Shown here piece after piece: positions 30,551 through 40,776 of a stretch of 64,000 nt of DNA. The notes under the pieces are model-generated. The model made no database searches, had not been told where the DNA came from, and was given only the letters and a program-made list of their open reading frames with translations. Both the position numbers and the translations under genes were made by a program. Location of the stretch: positions 62,001 through 126,000 of the forward strand of contig NZ_RFLY01000007.1 in assembly GCF_003697345.1 (NCBI RefSeq). Reading direction: 5' to 3'. Within the stretch, counting starts at the first letter, position 1; each line of letters begins with the position of its first letter. This DNA is from Solilutibacter pythonis. Lineage in GTDB: Bacteria; Pseudomonadota; Gammaproteobacteria; Xanthomonadales; Xanthomonadaceae.

Positions 30551-31186
30551 TCAGTCGGTACCCATGAGGCCGGGCAACGCCTCCTGCAACGCCGCGCTCA
30601 GCAGGTCGATGTCGAGCGCCTCGCCTTCGCGCGTCTGGCGCATCTTGAGGCCATCGAGCAATGCCCGCAGCACGACCGTGCGCACCCGCAGTTGCCCGGC
30701 CGGAACGCCGAAACCGCCCTGCGCGCGCGGGCGCGCCAGCCAGGATTCCAAAATATCGTCGATGCGCGCGTCGAAGCTGGCCATCGCCTTGGCGATCACC
30801 GGGTCGCGGCCGGATTCGGCGATGATCTCCAGCACCAGCGCCGGCTCGATCCGCCGCACCGGTTGATCGTCCGCGCCCGTTCGGCAGTCGCCATCGCGGA
30901 AACTTTCGATGATCCGGCACACCGCGTCGCCGCCGGTGGATTCCATCCGTTTCATCTCCCCCTCCAGCCATTCCATCTGCCGGTGCACGATGCCCTGGAT
31001 CAGCTCGGATTTTCCGGCGAAATAGCGGTAGATCAGCCCCGCGCTGATCCGCGCGGTATCGGCGATCATCGCCATGCTGGCGCCATGGAAACCGCGCTCG
31101 GCGAAGCACTGCTGGGCGGCGTCGAGGATGCGGTCGCGCTGCGCCCAGGCATGCGCGTGGCGGGCACCGGCGGCGGCCATCATCAT
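30551..31186 (-). CDS. TetR family repressor, last gene of the RND efflux operon
   Basis: A 211-residue TetR-type regulator. The helix-turn-helix is at about residues 16-62 (RILDAAQQCFAERGFHGASM, ISAGLIYRYFAGKSEL); the rest is a ligand-binding helical domain. The ATG is the third of three consecutive ATGs (31186, 31183, 31180) and overlaps the stop of the outer-membrane channel gene. The regulator is therefore made from the efflux transcript it probably controls. A palindrome overlapping the operon promoter at 36982-36997 is the natural operator candidate. Confidence 0.9.
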   Translation of the reverse strand: MMMAAAGARHAHAWAQRDRILDAAQQCFAERGFHGASMAMIADTARISAGLIYRYFAGKSELIQGIVHRQMEWLEGEMKRMESTGGDAVCRIIESFRDGDCRTGADDQPVRRIEPALVLEIIAESGRDPVIAKAMASFDARIDDILESWLARPRAQGGFGVPAGQLRVRTVVLRALLDGLKMRQTREGEALDIDLLSAALQEALPGLMGTD

Positions 31187-32589
31187 GGCGCCCCCGCGCC
31201 GCCGGCACGGGTCCACCAGCCGCCGCCCAGCGCCCGGTAAAGCGCCACGCGGTTGGCCTGCTCGGCCAGCCGCGCCGATACCCAACCCTGCTCGGCGCCG
31301 TAACGGCCGCGCTGGGCATCGAGCAACACCAGATAGCTGTCGAGACCGGCCTCATGACGCGCCTTCGACAAGCGTTCGGCGTCGCGGGCGGCAAGCAGCA
31401 GGCGCTCCGCCGCGGCGCGTCGTTCGGCCAGCGTCGTGGCGAGCGCGAGGGCGTCGGCCACTTCGCGAAAACCGGACTGGATCGCCTTCTCGTAATCGGC
31501 CAGGGCGATGTCGCGGTCGGCCCTGGCCACGCCCAGGCCGGCACGCAGCGCGCCGCCCTGGAAGATCGGAATGTTGATCTGCGGCGCGAAACGCCAGAAC
31601 CGGGTGCCGGCGTCGAACAGCCCGGACAGCTCGCCCGAGCGACTGCCGGCCGCGCCGGTCAGGCGGATCGAGGGGAAGAACGCCGCGCGCGCCGCGCCGA
31701 TGTTGGCGTTGGCGGCGCGCAGCACGTGTTCGGCGGCCTGGATGTCCGGCCGCGCCAGCAGTGTTTCCGAGGGCAGGCCCGCCGGCGGCGACGGCATCGC
31801 CACCAATCCATCCTCCAGCACTCGCGGCAGGTCGGCCTCGGCCACCGGCGAGCCGGCCAGCAAGTCGAGCGCATGCCGGTCCTGTTCCACCTGGCCGGCA
31901 TAGCGGGCCATGTCGGCGCGCGCGCTTTCCACCTGGGTACGCGCCTGCGCCAGCTCCAGCCCGCCGACCACGCCCAACTGGTGGCGGCGCTCGGTCAGCC
32001 CGAGCATCGCCTCCTGGGCCGCCAGCGTATCGGCGGCGACCCGGTGCAGGCTGCGGTCGGCGGCCAGGGTCATCCAGGCGTTCGCCACTTCGGCGATCAG
32101 GGCGATCTGCGCGGCGCGGCGGTTTTCCTCTTGGGCGAAGTACCGCTGCAACGCGGCCTCGCTCAAGTTGCGCACGCGGCCGAACAGATCCAGCTCGAAG
32201 TTGGCGAGGCCGAGCGAGGCGGTATGGGTCTCGCCGACCGGGGCGTCGCCGCCGGTGCGCTCCAGCGCCACGCCGCCGCCGATCGCCGGCAGGCGCTCGG
32301 CGCGCCGGATGCGGTACTGCGCGCGCGCGCGTTCGACGTTGAGCACGGCCACCCGCAGGTCGCGGTTGTGCGCGAGCGACTGCGCGACCACCCGCTCCAG
32401 GCGCTCGTCGAGCAGCATGTCGCGCCAGCCGGCCCAGGCAATCTCGCCGGTGGTCGTGTCGGCGGCCGTGGCATGTTCGGGCATCGGCCAGCCTTCGCGG
32501 ATTTGCGGCCACGCCTCGGGCAGCTCCGGCACCAGCGTGGCGCAGCCGGACAATGCCAACGCCAGCGCCAAGGTCAACGGCTTATTCAT
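31183..32589 (-). CDS. Outer-membrane channel of an RND efflux pump (OprM/NodT family)
   Basis: A 468-residue outer-membrane factor. The lipoprotein signal ends in LALSGC, so Cys15 or thereabouts is lipidated. Two OEP repeats with long alpha-helices build the TolC-like tunnel. Motifs include [27 protein letters not shown] (split here for length) and [11 protein letters not shown]. The start overlaps the pump gene stop by eight bases (ATGAATAA), and the end overlaps the TetR gene. Confidence 0.92.
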   Translation of the reverse strand: MNKPLTLALALALSGCATLVPELPEAWPQIREGWPMPEHATAADTTTGEIAWAGWRDMLLDERLERVVAQSLAHNRDLRVAVLNVERARAQYRIRRAERLPAIGGGVALERTGGDAPVGETHTASLGLANFELDLFGRVRNLSEAALQRYFAQEENRRAAQIALIAEVANAWMTLAADRSLHRVAADTLAAQEAMLGLTERRHQLGVVGGLELAQARTQVESARADMARYAGQVEQDRHALDLLAGSPVAEADLPRVLEDGLVAMPSPPAGLPSETLLARPDIQAAEHVLRAANANIGAARAAFFPSIRLTGAAGSRSGELSGLFDAGTRFWRFAPQINIPIFQGGALRAGLGVARADRDIALADYEKAIQSGFREVADALALATTLAERRAAAERLLLAARDAERLSKARHEAGLDSYLVLLDAQRGRYGAEQGWVSARLAEQANRVALYRALGGGWWTRAGGAGAP

Positions 32590-35500
32590 GATTCGCCCCC
32601 CGCGCCTGCCCGCGGCGGTCGAACAGCCGCACCACCACCAGGTAGAACAACGGAATGAAGAAGATGCCAAGCAGCGTGCCCACGATCATGCCGCCCAGCA
32701 CGCCGGTGCCGATCGCGCGCTGCGCGCCGGAGCCGGCACCGGTCGCTATCGCCAGCGGCAGCACGCCGAAGCCGAAGGCCAGCGAGGTCATCACGATCGG
32801 GCGCAGACGGTCGCGCACCGCGTGCATGATCGCCTCGGCCAGTTGCATGCCTTGCTCGTAATACTGCTTGGCGAACTCGATGATCAGCACCGCGTTCTTG
32901 CTGGTCAGGCCCACCGTGGTCAGCATCGCCACCTGGAAATAGACGTCGCGCTCCAGCCCGCGGCCCAGCGTGAACAGTACCGCGCCCAGGATGCCCAACG
33001 GGGCCATCATCAGCACCGCGGTCGGTACGCTCCAGCTCTCATAGAGCGCGGCCAGGGCCAGGAACACCACCAGCGCGGAGAGGATGTAGAGCATGGTGGT
33101 CTGAGCGCCGGCCTCGCGCTCCTGGTAGGAGAGCGCGGTCCATTCCAGGCCGACGCCATCGGGCAGCCCGGCGACCAGCCGCTCCACCTCGGCCATGGCA
33201 TCGCCCGAGCTCACCCCGGGCGCGGCCTGGCCTTGGATTTCCATCGCCGGGATGCTGTTGTAGCGCTCCAAGCGCGGCGAGCCGTATTCCCAGTGAGCGC
33301 TGCTGAAGGCCGAGAACGGCACCATCCGCCCCTCGCCGTTGCGCACCGACCAGCGCCGGAAATCCTCCGGCAACATGCGGTAGGGCGCATCGGCCTGCAC
33401 GTAGACGCGTTTGACCCGGCCACGGTCGATGAAATCATCCACGTAACTCCCGCCCCAGGCCGTCGTCAGCGTGGCGTTGACCTCGGCGATGGACAGGCCC
33501 AGCGCCTGCGCCTTGGCATGGTCGATATCCAGGCGCAGTTGTGGCTGGTCTTCCTGCCCGTTCGGGCGCACGCCGGCGATGAGCTTGCTCTGCGCGGCCT
33601 TGCCGAGCAATTCGTTGCGCGCGGCCATCAACTTCTGGTGACCGGCGCCCGCGTTGTCCATCAGGTAGAACGAGAAGCCGGAGGACGTGCCCAGCCCCTG
33701 GATCGCCGGCGGCGCCATGGCGAAGGCCATCGCGTCCTTGATCTGCATGAGCGCCCCCATGGCGCGGCCGGCGATGGCATCGATGCCCGCCTCCTTCGCC
33801 TTGCGCTCGCTCCAGTCCTTGAGCTTGATGAAGCCCATGCCGGTGTTCTGGCCGCTGCCGCCAAAGCTGAAGCCCTGCACGGTGAATATCGACTCGGCGT
33901 TCTTTTCGTTCTCGATGAAATGCCGCTCGACCTGCTTGATCGACTCCAGCGTGCGCGCCTGAGTGGCGCCGACCGGCGCCTGCACGATGGTCATCAGCGC
34001 GCCCTGGTCCTCCTGCGGCAAGAACGCGCTGGGCGTGCGCAGGAACAAGAGCACGGCCACCACACTCAACGCCAGGTAGATCAGCATGAAACGCGCCGGC
34101 CGGCCCAGCATGCCGCGCACGCCGCGCTGGTAGCGGGCGCTGCCGGCATCGAACTTGCGGTTGAACCAGTCCAGGAAGCGCCCGATCGGGCCGCTGCCAT
34201 GGCTGAAGTGCTCGCCCTTCCTCACCGGCTTGAGCATCGTGGCGCACAAGGCCGGCGTCAGCACGATCGCCACCACCACCGAGAACGCCATCGCCGTGAC
34301 GATGGTGGCGGTGAACTGGCGATAGATCACGCCGGTGGAGCCTTCCATGAAACCCATCGGCACGAACACCGCCGCCAGCACCACGCCGATGCCGACCAGC
34401 GCACCGGTGATCTGGCTCATCGACTTCTTCGCCGCCTCCTTGGGCGAGAGGCCCTCCTCGCTCATCAGGCGCTCGACGTTCTCCACCACCACGATGGCGT
34501 CATCCACCAGCAGGCCGATCGCCAGCACCATCGCGAACATGGTCAGCATGTTGATGGAGAAGCCCAGCACGTTGAGCACGGCGAACGTGCCGAGCAGCAC
34601 CACCGGCACGGCGATCGTCGGGATCAGCGTGGCGCGGAAGTTGCCGAGGAACAGGAACATCACCAGAAACACCAGCACCACCGCCTCGACCAGGGTGGTG
34701 ATCACGCCCTTGATCGAGACCTGCACGAACGGCGTGGTGTCGAACGGAATCACCGCTTCCAGCCCCGGCGGGAAGTAGGGCCTGATGCGCTCGAGCTCTT
34801 CGCGCACGGCGGTGGCGGTATCCAGCGCATTGGCGCCGGTCGCCAGCATCACCGCCATGCCACTGGCGGGCTTGCCGTTGTAGCGGCTGGTGAAGCTGTA
34901 CTCCTCCGCGCCCAGTTCCACGCGCGCCACGTCACCCAGGCGCAACGCGGCGCCATCGGTCCGGCTGCGCAGCAGGATGTCGCGGAACTGCTCGGGGGTG
35001 CGCAAGCGATCCTGCGCCGTGACCGTGGCGTTCAACTGCTGCCCCGCCACCGCCGGCGCGCCGCCCAACTGGCCGACCGCGACCTGCGCGTTCTGCGCCC
35101 GCAAGGCGGCGGTGATGTCGCCGACGCTGAGACCGTAGGCGTCCATGCGGCCGGGATCGAGCCAGATGCGCATCGCGTACTTGGTACCGAAAGCCTGGGT
35201 GTTGCCGACGCCCGGCACCCGGGCGATGCGCTGCGTGACCGAACTGGCGACGTAATCGCCGATATCGCGCTCGTCCATGCGGCCGTCCTTGGAGACGAAA
35301 CCGATCACCAGCAGGAAACTGGTGCTGGCCTTGTTGACGATCACGCCCTGGCGCTGCACCTCCTGCGGCAACAGCGGCATGGCCATCTGCAACTTGTTCT
35401 GCACCTGCACCTGCGCGGTATCGGGATCGGTACCGTTGGCGAAGCTCAAGGTGATACTGGCGCTGCCGTTGGACTGGCTGTTCGAGGACATGTACATCAT

Positions 35501-35722
35501 CCCGTCCAGTCCCTGCATGCTCTGCTCGATGATCTGCGTCACCGAGTCCTCCACCACCTGGGCCGAGGCGCCAGGATAGGTGGCAATGATGCTGACCTGC
35601 GGCGGCGCGATATTCGGATACTGCTCGACCGGCAGTTGGCGGATCGACAGCGCGCCGGCCAGCATCAGGATGATCGCGATCACCCAGGCGAAGATCGGGC
35701 GATCGATGAAGAAACGTGCCAT
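32582..35722 (-). CDS. RND multidrug efflux permease (HAE1, AcrB/MexB type)
   Basis: A 1046-residue hydrophobe/amphiphile efflux pump. Twelve membrane spans and two large periplasmic loops give the AcrB plan. The proton-relay pair Asp407-Asp408 lies in [18 protein letters not shown]. The N-terminus [17 protein letters not shown] is typical of the family. It uses proton influx to expel drugs, detergents or other hydrophobic compounds, through the adaptor upstream and the channel downstream. Substrates cannot be read from sequence. No interruption is seen. Confidence 0.96.
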   Translation of the reverse strand: MARFFIDRPIFAWVIAIILMLAGALSIRQLPVEQYPNIAPPQVSIIATYPGASAQVVEDSVTQIIEQSMQGLDGMMYMSSNSQSNGSASITLSFANGTDPDTAQVQVQNKLQMAMPLLPQEVQRQGVIVNKASTSFLLVIGFVSKDGRMDERDIGDYVASSVTQRIARVPGVGNTQAFGTKYAMRIWLDPGRMDAYGLSVGDITAALRAQNAQVAVGQLGGAPAVAGQQLNATVTAQDRLRTPEQFRDILLRSRTDGAALRLGDVARVELGAEEYSFTSRYNGKPASGMAVMLATGANALDTATAVREELERIRPYFPPGLEAVIPFDTTPFVQVSIKGVITTLVEAVVLVFLVMFLFLGNFRATLIPTIAVPVVLLGTFAVLNVLGFSINMLTMFAMVLAIGLLVDDAIVVVENVERLMSEEGLSPKEAAKKSMSQITGALVGIGVVLAAVFVPMGFMEGSTGVIYRQFTATIVTAMAFSVVVAIVLTPALCATMLKPVRKGEHFSHGSGPIGRFLDWFNRKFDAGSARYQRGVRGMLGRPARFMLIYLALSVVAVLLFLRTPSAFLPQEDQGALMTIVQAPVGATQARTLESIKQVERHFIENEKNAESIFTVQGFSFGGSGQNTGMGFIKLKDWSERKAKEAGIDAIAGRAMGALMQIKDAMAFAMAPPAIQGLGTSSGFSFYLMDNAGAGHQKLMAARNELLGKAAQSKLIAGVRPNGQEDQPQLRLDIDHAKAQALGLSIAEVNATLTTAWGGSYVDDFIDRGRVKRVYVQADAPYRMLPEDFRRWSVRNGEGRMVPFSAFSSAHWEYGSPRLERYNSIPAMEIQGQAAPGVSSGDAMAEVERLVAGLPDGVGLEWTALSYQEREAGAQTTMLYILSALVVFLALAALYESWSVPTAVLMMAPLGILGAVLFTLGRGLERDVYFQVAMLTTVGLTSKNAVLIIEFAKQYYEQGMQLAEAIMHAVRDRLRPIVMTSLAFGFGVLPLAIATGAGSGAQRAIGTGVLGGMIVGTLLGIFFIPLFYLVVVRLFDRRGQARGANHE

Positions 35723-35737
35723 GCGGGTAGCTCCTGC

Positions 35738-36949
35738 TTACTGCTTGGCGGCGGGTTGGCCGCCCGCCTTCTGCGCCGGCGCCGCGGCGCCGGCCTCGAC
35801 GACCTGCACCTGCGCGCCCGGCCCCACCTTCTGCAAGCCTTCCACGATCAGCTTGTCACCGGCGGCGAGACCGGACTCCACCAGCCACTTGTCGCCGATC
35901 GCGCGGCTGACCTTGACCTCGCGCACCGCCACCTTGCCCCCGGCATCCACCACCATGGCCGAGGCGTTGCCCTTGGGGTCGCGGCTGATGCCCTGCTGTG
36001 GCGCGAGGATGGCGTCACGGCGCTCGCCGTTGGCCAGCCGGGCCCGCACGAACATGCCCGGCAACAGAAGCTGGTCGGGGTTCGGCACCACCACTCGCAA
36101 CGCCACGGCGCCGGTGGCCGGATCGACCATCGCCTCGGCGAAGCTCAACCGCCCCTGCCGCGGGTAGGCGCTGCCGTCTTCCAACACGATGTCCACCGGC
36201 AACGAAGCGGTGCCCTGGAGGCCGCCATCCTCGATCTCGCGCCGCAGTTGCAACAGCTCCGCACTGGACTGGCTCACTTCGACGTACATCGGGTCGAGCC
36301 GCTGGACGATCGCCAGCGGGCCGGCCTGGGAAGCCGTCACCAGCGCGCCACGGGTCACGCTGGAGCGGCCGATACGGCCGGAGATCGGCGCCGACACCCG
36401 GGCGAAACCGAGCGGTACCTCGGCGCCCTGCACCGCCGCCCGCGCCGCGCGCACGTCGGCCTGGGCCTGGCTCAACGCGGCCTGGGCGTTGTCATTGTCC
36501 TGGCGGCTGACCGCATCGATCTTGACCAATTCGGCCGAGCGCGAAGCATTCAGCCGGGCCGTCGCCAGTGTGGCCTGGGCTCGCGCCAAGGCGGCCCGGG
36601 CGCTGTCGGCATTGGCGCGGAAGGCGGTCGGGTCGAGCTGGTAGAGCGGCTGTCCGGCCCGCACGCTACCGCCCTCCGTAAACAACAGTTGCTGAACGAT
36701 GCCCGTCACCTGCGGCCGCACTTCGGCCGTCTGCGAGGCGCCCGCCCGGCCCGTCAATTCACGGGTCAGCACCACCGTCTCGGGCTTCAGCGTCACCACC
36801 GTGACCGGGGTCGGCGGTGGCGCGCCCTTCTGCGGCCCATCGCCCTGACCACAGGCGGCCAGCAACAAGGAGGCGGCGATCACGGCAGGCAGCGCGAACG
36901 GCCGGCAGGAACTTCCGACCAGGGCGGGGAATTCGGCAATGGGACGCAT
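35738..36949 (-). CDS. RND efflux periplasmic adaptor (membrane fusion protein)
   Basis: A 403-residue adaptor lipoprotein with lipobox SLLLAAC. The biotinyl-lipoyl half-motifs flank a long alpha-hairpin (residues about 90-170), followed by a beta-barrel and membrane-proximal domain (AcrA/MexA plan; LVVEGLQKVGPGAQV-type C-terminus). First gene of the operon, 15 bases before the permease. The ATG at 36949 is about 25 bases after the predicted transcription start; an upstream in-frame TTG at 36991 would lie inside the operator. Confidence 0.92.
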   Translation of the reverse strand: MRPIAEFPALVGSSCRPFALPAVIAASLLLAACGQGDGPQKGAPPPTPVTVVTLKPETVVLTRELTGRAGASQTAEVRPQVTGIVQQLLFTEGGSVRAGQPLYQLDPTAFRANADSARAALARAQATLATARLNASRSAELVKIDAVSRQDNDNAQAALSQAQADVRAARAAVQGAEVPLGFARVSAPISGRIGRSSVTRGALVTASQAGPLAIVQRLDPMYVEVSQSSAELLQLRREIEDGGLQGTASLPVDIVLEDGSAYPRQGRLSFAEAMVDPATGAVALRVVVPNPDQLLLPGMFVRARLANGERRDAILAPQQGISRDPKGNASAMVVDAGGKVAVREVKVSRAIGDKWLVESGLAAGDKLIVEGLQKVGPGAQVQVVEAGAAAPAQKAGGQPAAKQ

Positions 36950-36981
36950 GCGCGCAGTCCGATAAAAGGAAAGGGCGCAAA

Positions 36982-36997
36982 GAATGAACAATCATTC
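36982..36997. promoter_or_regulatory. TetR operator candidate in the efflux promoter
   Basis: GAATGA-ACAA-TCATTC is a 16-base inverted repeat with perfect six-base arms. It covers the spacer and -10 region of a promoter whose -35 TTGACA is read on the minus strand at 37004-37009, 17 bases from CATTCT. The symmetric, AT-rich site stands out from the GC-rich surroundings. Binding by the TetR at the end of the operon is inferred. Confidence 0.65.
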
Positions 36998-37003
36998 AAT
37001 TCA

Positions 37004-37009
37004 TGTCAA
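37004..37009 (-). promoter_or_regulatory. -35 box of the RND efflux operon
   Basis: A perfect TTGACA on the minus strand, 17 bases from CATTCT (36986-36981). Predicted start is near 36974, so the leader before the adaptor ATG would be about 25 bases. Confidence 0.5.
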
Positions 37010-37047
37010 ACCGTATGGTGAATGCAAGCAAACGCACCGGGACCCCA

Positions 37048-37327
37048 CCCCCAGCGCGTGCGCGCGGCAACGCACCGGCTGGCGGGCCGGGTCGGCCTGG
37101 ACATCGTCCCCAGCGCACGCGCGACAACGCACGCGATTCGGCCCGGCCCTCGGGCGACAGGTCGTCACCCACAGCGCGTGCGCGGCAACGCACCCTTTGG
37201 CCTTGCCCACATAAGCGCCGCGAAGACCACACCCCCGCGCGCACGGCAACGTACGGGGCCGTGTCATGTCCTTGTCTTGTCCTGTCGTGATCGAAGACCA
37301 CACACCCGCGCGCGCACGGCAACGCCC
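37048..37327. repeat. Five degenerate direct repeats of about 25 bp in a gene-free gap
   Basis: Five copies of CACCC-N-GCGCGYGCGCGGCAACG-like sequence, aligned on CAACG at 37068, 37125, 37186, 37247 and 37320. Spacings are 57, 61, 61 and 73 bases. The 696-base gap between the efflux operon and gpsA has no supportable gene; besides this array it holds the TetR operator and a hairpin near 37500. Copies are too degenerate and irregular for CRISPR, and there are no cas genes. Confidence 0.7.
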
Positions 37328-37496
37328 CGGGCTTACCGGAGCCAACGGCCGGAAATCAATATCCCGCCAAAACCGGACGCGCCGCCAAGGCGACCAGCCG
37401 CCGTGGCAATCTCATTCCGCCCGCGACAACGCCCGTGGCCGACCCGCCGCACCCCACCCACGGCGGACGCGCCCTTTGCTTCGCCCAAACGGCACG

Positions 37497-37523
37497 AAGG
37501 CCCGGCATCGACGCCGGGCCTTT
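37497..37523. terminator. Hairpin downstream of gpsA, possible bidirectional terminator
   Basis: AAGGCCCGGC-ATCGAC-GCCGGGCCTT forms a perfect ten-base stem with a weak T-run on either strand, 120 bases past the gpsA stop. The core is nearly identical to the aceA terminator hairpin at 6952-6973, so it may be a dispersed palindromic element recruited as a terminator. Confidence 0.5.
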
Positions 37524-37645
37524 CATCGGTGATGGCGCGAACGGCCGTTCAAGGGCACAGTCGCAAGGCATCGGGGGGACTCGCCACGCCACCGGCCGGA
37601 AACCCGCCCGGCCCGGCGCGAGTATCGAAAGCGCCGGTTCGACGC

Positions 37646-38671
37646 TTACGAAAACAGCGTCTTCGGGTACTCGGCCTTTTGCTCGCGGGCCAGCAACTGG
37701 CCGAGCCCGTCGACCGGCGTCAGATCCCCGTGCAGCACCTGCTGCACCGCGCGCGAGATCGGTAGATCGATGCCGTTTTTTTCCGCCTGCCGCATCACCT
37801 CGTCGGCGGTCTGGATCGATTCGACCACCTGGCCGATTTCGCGCACGGCCTCGTCGATCGAGCGCCCCTTTCCAAGGGCCAGCCCCAGCCGCCGGTTGCG
37901 CGAGAGGTCGCCGGTGCAGGTCAGCACCAGATCGCCCAATCCCGCCAGACCCATCAGGGTTTCCGGCTTGGCGCCGATGGCGGCGGCCAACCGCAGCATT
38001 TCGTTGAGGCCGCGAGTCACCAGGCCGGCGCGCGCGTTCAGGCCCAACTGCATGCCGTCGGCAACGCCGGTGGCGACCGCCAGCACGTTCTTCATCGCCC
38101 CGCCCAGCTCGGCCCCCTTCATGTCGTCGCCCGTGTAGGCGCGGAAAGCCGGGCCGTGCATCGCCCCGGCCACCACCTGGGCGAAACCGGCATCGTCCGA
38201 GTGCACGGTCAAGGCGGTCGGCAGGCCCTGCGCCACTTCCTTGGCGAAGGAAGGGCCAGTGACCACCGCCAGCGGCACCGTGGGGCCGAGGATTTCCTCC
38301 GCCACCTCGTGCAGGAAACGACCGGAGCCGGTCTCGAACCCCTTGGTCGCCCAGGCCACGCCGGCCCGCGGCGGGCGAAGCGGCGAGAGTTTGCGCAGGG
38401 TTTCGGCGAAAGCGTGCGAGGGCGTCGCCACCAGCACCCAGGCCGCATCCTTCAACGCGGCGGCGAGATCGGTGGTGGCGCGCAGGTTCTCCGGCAACGC
38501 GATGCCGGGCAGATAACGGGGATTTTCGTGACGGCCGTCGATGGCGGCGGCAATGGCTTCATCGCGCCCCCATAGGGTGACGGCATGGCCCTTCCTCGCC
38601 AACAACGTGGCCAGGGCGGTTCCCCAGGAACCCGCGCCGAGAACGGCGACGGGTTCGGCCTTGGCATTCAT
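37646..38671 (-). CDS. gpsA: Glycerol-3-phosphate dehydrogenase [NAD(P)+]
   Basis: A 341-residue enzyme that reduces dihydroxyacetone phosphate to sn-glycerol-3-phosphate for phospholipid synthesis. The NAD motif [10 protein letters not shown] is near residues 12-21, the catalytic Lys lies in [12 protein letters not shown], and [13 protein letters not shown] is the family C-terminal signature. The start [12 protein letters not shown] is preferred. It follows secB by 21 bases, the secB-gpsA order also seen in E. coli. Confidence 0.97.
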   Translation of the reverse strand: MNAKAEPVAVLGAGSWGTALATLLARKGHAVTLWGRDEAIAAAIDGRHENPRYLPGIALPENLRATTDLAAALKDAAWVLVATPSHAFAETLRKLSPLRPPRAGVAWATKGFETGSGRFLHEVAEEILGPTVPLAVVTGPSFAKEVAQGLPTALTVHSDDAGFAQVVAGAMHGPAFRAYTGDDMKGAELGGAMKNVLAVATGVADGMQLGLNARAGLVTRGLNEMLRLAAAIGAKPETLMGLAGLGDLVLTCTGDLSRNRRLGLALGKGRSIDEAVREIGQVVESIQTADEVMRQAEKNGIDLPISRAVQQVLHGDLTPVDGLGQLLAREQKAEYPKTLFS

Positions 38672-38692
38672 CGTCAAGCGACGAAACGCCAA

Positions 38693-39223
38693 TCAGGCGT
38701 TGCCGGCGGTTTCGCTGCCAGGATTGAGCTCGCCCTGCGTCTCCTGCTGCTCGGCGGCGCGCTGGCGCAGACCTTCGGCATAGAGCGCGTCGAAGTTGAT
38801 CGGCTGCAACTGGAACGGCGGATAACCGCCATTGCCGACCAGTTCGCTGATCGCCGCACGCGCATACGGGTACAGGACCGCCGGGCAATGCGCGCCGAGC
38901 ATGGCGTCGAGGCCGGCCGGGTCGAAACCGGCCAGACCGAACACGCCGGCCTGCTGCACTTCGGCCAGATAGGCGGTCTTCTCGCCCAGCTTGCAGGTCA
39001 GGGTCACGCCCAGCACCACTTCGAAAGCGTTGTCGTTGAGCTGGGTGACGCGCTGGTTGAGGTTCATCGACAGATCCGGCTGGCCCTGCTCGTTGAACAT
39101 CTGCGGCGCGTTGGGCGACTCGAACGAGACATCGCGGGTGTAGATCTTCTCGACCGAGAAGCTCGCGCCCTGCGCATTCTGTTCAGCGGGGGCGGCGGCG
39201 CCGTTGGCGATGTCTTCGGACAT
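38693..39223 (-). CDS. secB: Protein-export chaperone SecB
   Basis: A 176-residue SecB, slightly longer than the E. coli protein owing to extended termini. It holds preproteins unfolded and delivers them to SecA. The core [20 protein letters not shown] and PINFDALY blocks are intact. GGAG lies eight bases before the ATG, and a GATAAT -10-like hexamer (39270-39265 on the minus strand) lies about 42 bases upstream. Confidence 0.97.
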   Translation of the reverse strand: MSEDIANGAAAPAEQNAQGASFSVEKIYTRDVSFESPNAPQMFNEQGQPDLSMNLNQRVTQLNDNAFEVVLGVTLTCKLGEKTAYLAEVQQAGVFGLAGFDPAGLDAMLGAHCPAVLYPYARAAISELVGNGGYPPFQLQPINFDALYAEGLRQRAAEQQETQGELNPGSETAGNA

Positions 39224-39298
39224 GAGTAACTCCGTGGAATGGGTGGAAGAATTGCAATCTGGGGATTATCGCATGGCCCCGCAAGGGGGCCGCCGCGC

Positions 39299-39730
39299 TC
39301 AGCCGCGGCCCTTGACCAGCGGCAGGTCGGCCTGTTGCCAGGCGGCGATGCCGCCATCGAGCACGTAGACCTTCTCAAAGCCGGCCTTGACCAGGCGCTT
39401 GGCGGCGCCGGCGGCGGTCATGCCGGTCTTGCAGACCACCACCACCGGCAACGACTTGGCCGATGCCAGCAACTTGCTCTCGGGGTCGAACTGGCTCATC
39501 AGCACGTTCTTCGAGCCGGAAACATGGCCCTGCTGGAATTCGTTCATGGCGCGGATGTCGATGACCAGCGCGTTCTCCCGGTTGACCAGCGCGGTCAGTT
39601 CCCCGGGCTTGAGGGCCTTGAAGCCCTGCCAGAAGCGCGACAGTTCGGTATAGACCAGCGCCAGGGTGATGCCGGCCAGCGCCAGCGACAGCCACAGGTG
39701 GCGGCCGAGGAATTCGAACAACTCAGTCAC
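39299..39730 (-). CDS. Membrane-anchored rhodanese-like protein (YibN type)
   Basis: A 143-residue protein with one N-terminal membrane span (residues about 10-27) and a cytoplasmic rhodanese domain. Active-site Cys100 is in VVVVCKTGMTAAG. The same kind of gene (yibN) precedes grxC-secB in E. coli; here grxC is missing. The start is GTG. Sulfur-transfer or redox substrate unknown. Confidence 0.9.
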   Translation of the reverse strand: MTELFEFLGRHLWLSLALAGITLALVYTELSRFWQGFKALKPGELTALVNRENALVIDIRAMNEFQQGHVSGSKNVLMSQFDPESKLLASAKSLPVVVVCKTGMTAAGAAKRLVKAGFEKVYVLDGGIAAWQQADLPLVKGRG

Positions 39731-39793
39731 AGCGGGGAACCCAATGGAAGGCCGGAGATTCTGACACAGCCGCCCCGACCGCGCGGGGACGGC

Positions 39794-40213
39794 TCAGCGG
39801 CCGGCCCAGAGATCGGGCAGGCCGGAATCAACCCGCCAAGTCTTGGCGGCGGCGTCCCAGCGCCAGCGTTCGAGGTAACGCACCTGGCGCTCGGTCTGGG
39901 TGTGGCGGTTGACCACGCCGATTTCCACCTCGCGACGCGAACCATCCTCCCCCGTCGGCTCGCTGGAGAGCACCCGATAGGAACTGACCTGGACCTGCTT
40001 CCAGCGATTGCGCTCAAGCTCGGTCAGAACGTGGCGGCTGCGGTAATCCGTGCCGAGCAGCGCCCAGGCGCCATCGAGGTCGCCCCAGCGGATCGCCGCC
40101 GACCACGCGTACTGGGCCTTGTCGAGCGCACCGGCGCGGACGGCCCCCTCGCTGGCGCAGCCCGCGACCAGGACGAGGAGGAAGGATGAAAGCAACAGAC
40201 GAAAAACGCGCAT
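39794..40213 (-). CDS. Hypothetical lipoprotein
   Basis: A 139-residue lipoprotein with lipobox LVLVAGC (Cys19). The mature part has an NTF2/DUF4440-like feel (QYAWSAAIRWGDLDGAWALL, EVEIGVVNRHTQTERQVRYL, a terminal WRWDAAAKTWRVDSGLPDLW), but I cannot name the family with confidence. It lies between the rhodanese and thioesterase genes on the same strand; the 29-base gap to the latter allows co-transcription. Confidence 0.75.
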   Translation of the reverse strand: MRVFRLLLSSFLLVLVAGCASEGAVRAGALDKAQYAWSAAIRWGDLDGAWALLGTDYRSRHVLTELERNRWKQVQVSSYRVLSSEPTGEDGSRREVEIGVVNRHTQTERQVRYLERWRWDAAAKTWRVDSGLPDLWAGR

Positions 40214-40242
40214 GGGAAGCGGACGGCCTGGAAAACGCCATC

Positions 40243-40695
40243 CTACCCCTTGGCGATGGCGACGTAACGGGCGCGCATGGCGGTGGCCACCTCGCCATCG
40301 GCACGCGGCACCCGCGCTTCGATCGCGATACGGGCGCGCCCCTTCTGCGCGAAGACGGCGAGAAAGTCGTCCCAATCCGCTCCCTCGGCGGCACTCGCTT
40401 CGGCGCGCAGGTCGTCCCACAACGGCGCGCGATATTTGACCTCGCTGTCGGCGACGAACACCTCGGCTTCGTGGCCGGCCTCGCGCAGCCGCGCGGTCAC
40501 CAGCGCCCAACCGGCCAACGTCGCCAGCGCAACCAGCGAACCGCCGAACGCGCAACCCTTGTCGTTGAGATTGACCGACAGCGGCGCCGACAGCCACAAC
40601 GAGCCGGCATCGATCCTGTCGATCGACACCCGCATGGCGCGCACCATCGGAATCTGGTCGAGGTGCCTCGCCAGCAGCTCGTGCGGATCGTGCAT
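40243..40695 (-). CDS. YiiD-C-type hotdog thioesterase
   Basis: A 150-residue hotdog-fold protein like the C-terminal domain of YiiD. Motifs are LARHLDQIPMVRAMRVSID, LNDKGCAFGGSLVALATLAG (the hot-dog helix) and VKYRAPL. Members are putative thioesterases; substrate unknown. The start MHDPHELL is chosen because a TAACAT -10-like hexamer lies about 33 bases before it, inside the alternative longer frame. Divergent from hemD. Confidence 0.8.
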   Translation of the reverse strand: MHDPHELLARHLDQIPMVRAMRVSIDRIDAGSLWLSAPLSVNLNDKGCAFGGSLVALATLAGWALVTARLREAGHEAEVFVADSEVKYRAPLWDDLRAEASAAEGADWDDFLAVFAQKGRARIAIEARVPRADGEVATAMRARYVAIAKG

Positions 40696-40776
40696 GTCGA
40701 GGGCGTTCCAGGCGAGGATGTCGAATGTTAGCCGCACCGGCTTTCATTTCGTCGCGGAGGCGGTTCCAATGGCCGC

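Noticed and set aside
31910..37021. Very long open frame on the plus strand opposite the RND operon
   Set aside because: It is antisense to three clear efflux genes. Its translation is a low-complexity His/Arg/Gln mix typical of GC-rich shadow frames.
37048..37327. CRISPR-like array
   Set aside because: Five repeat-like units, but they are degenerate, spacing varies from 57 to 73 bases, and no cas gene is in the window.
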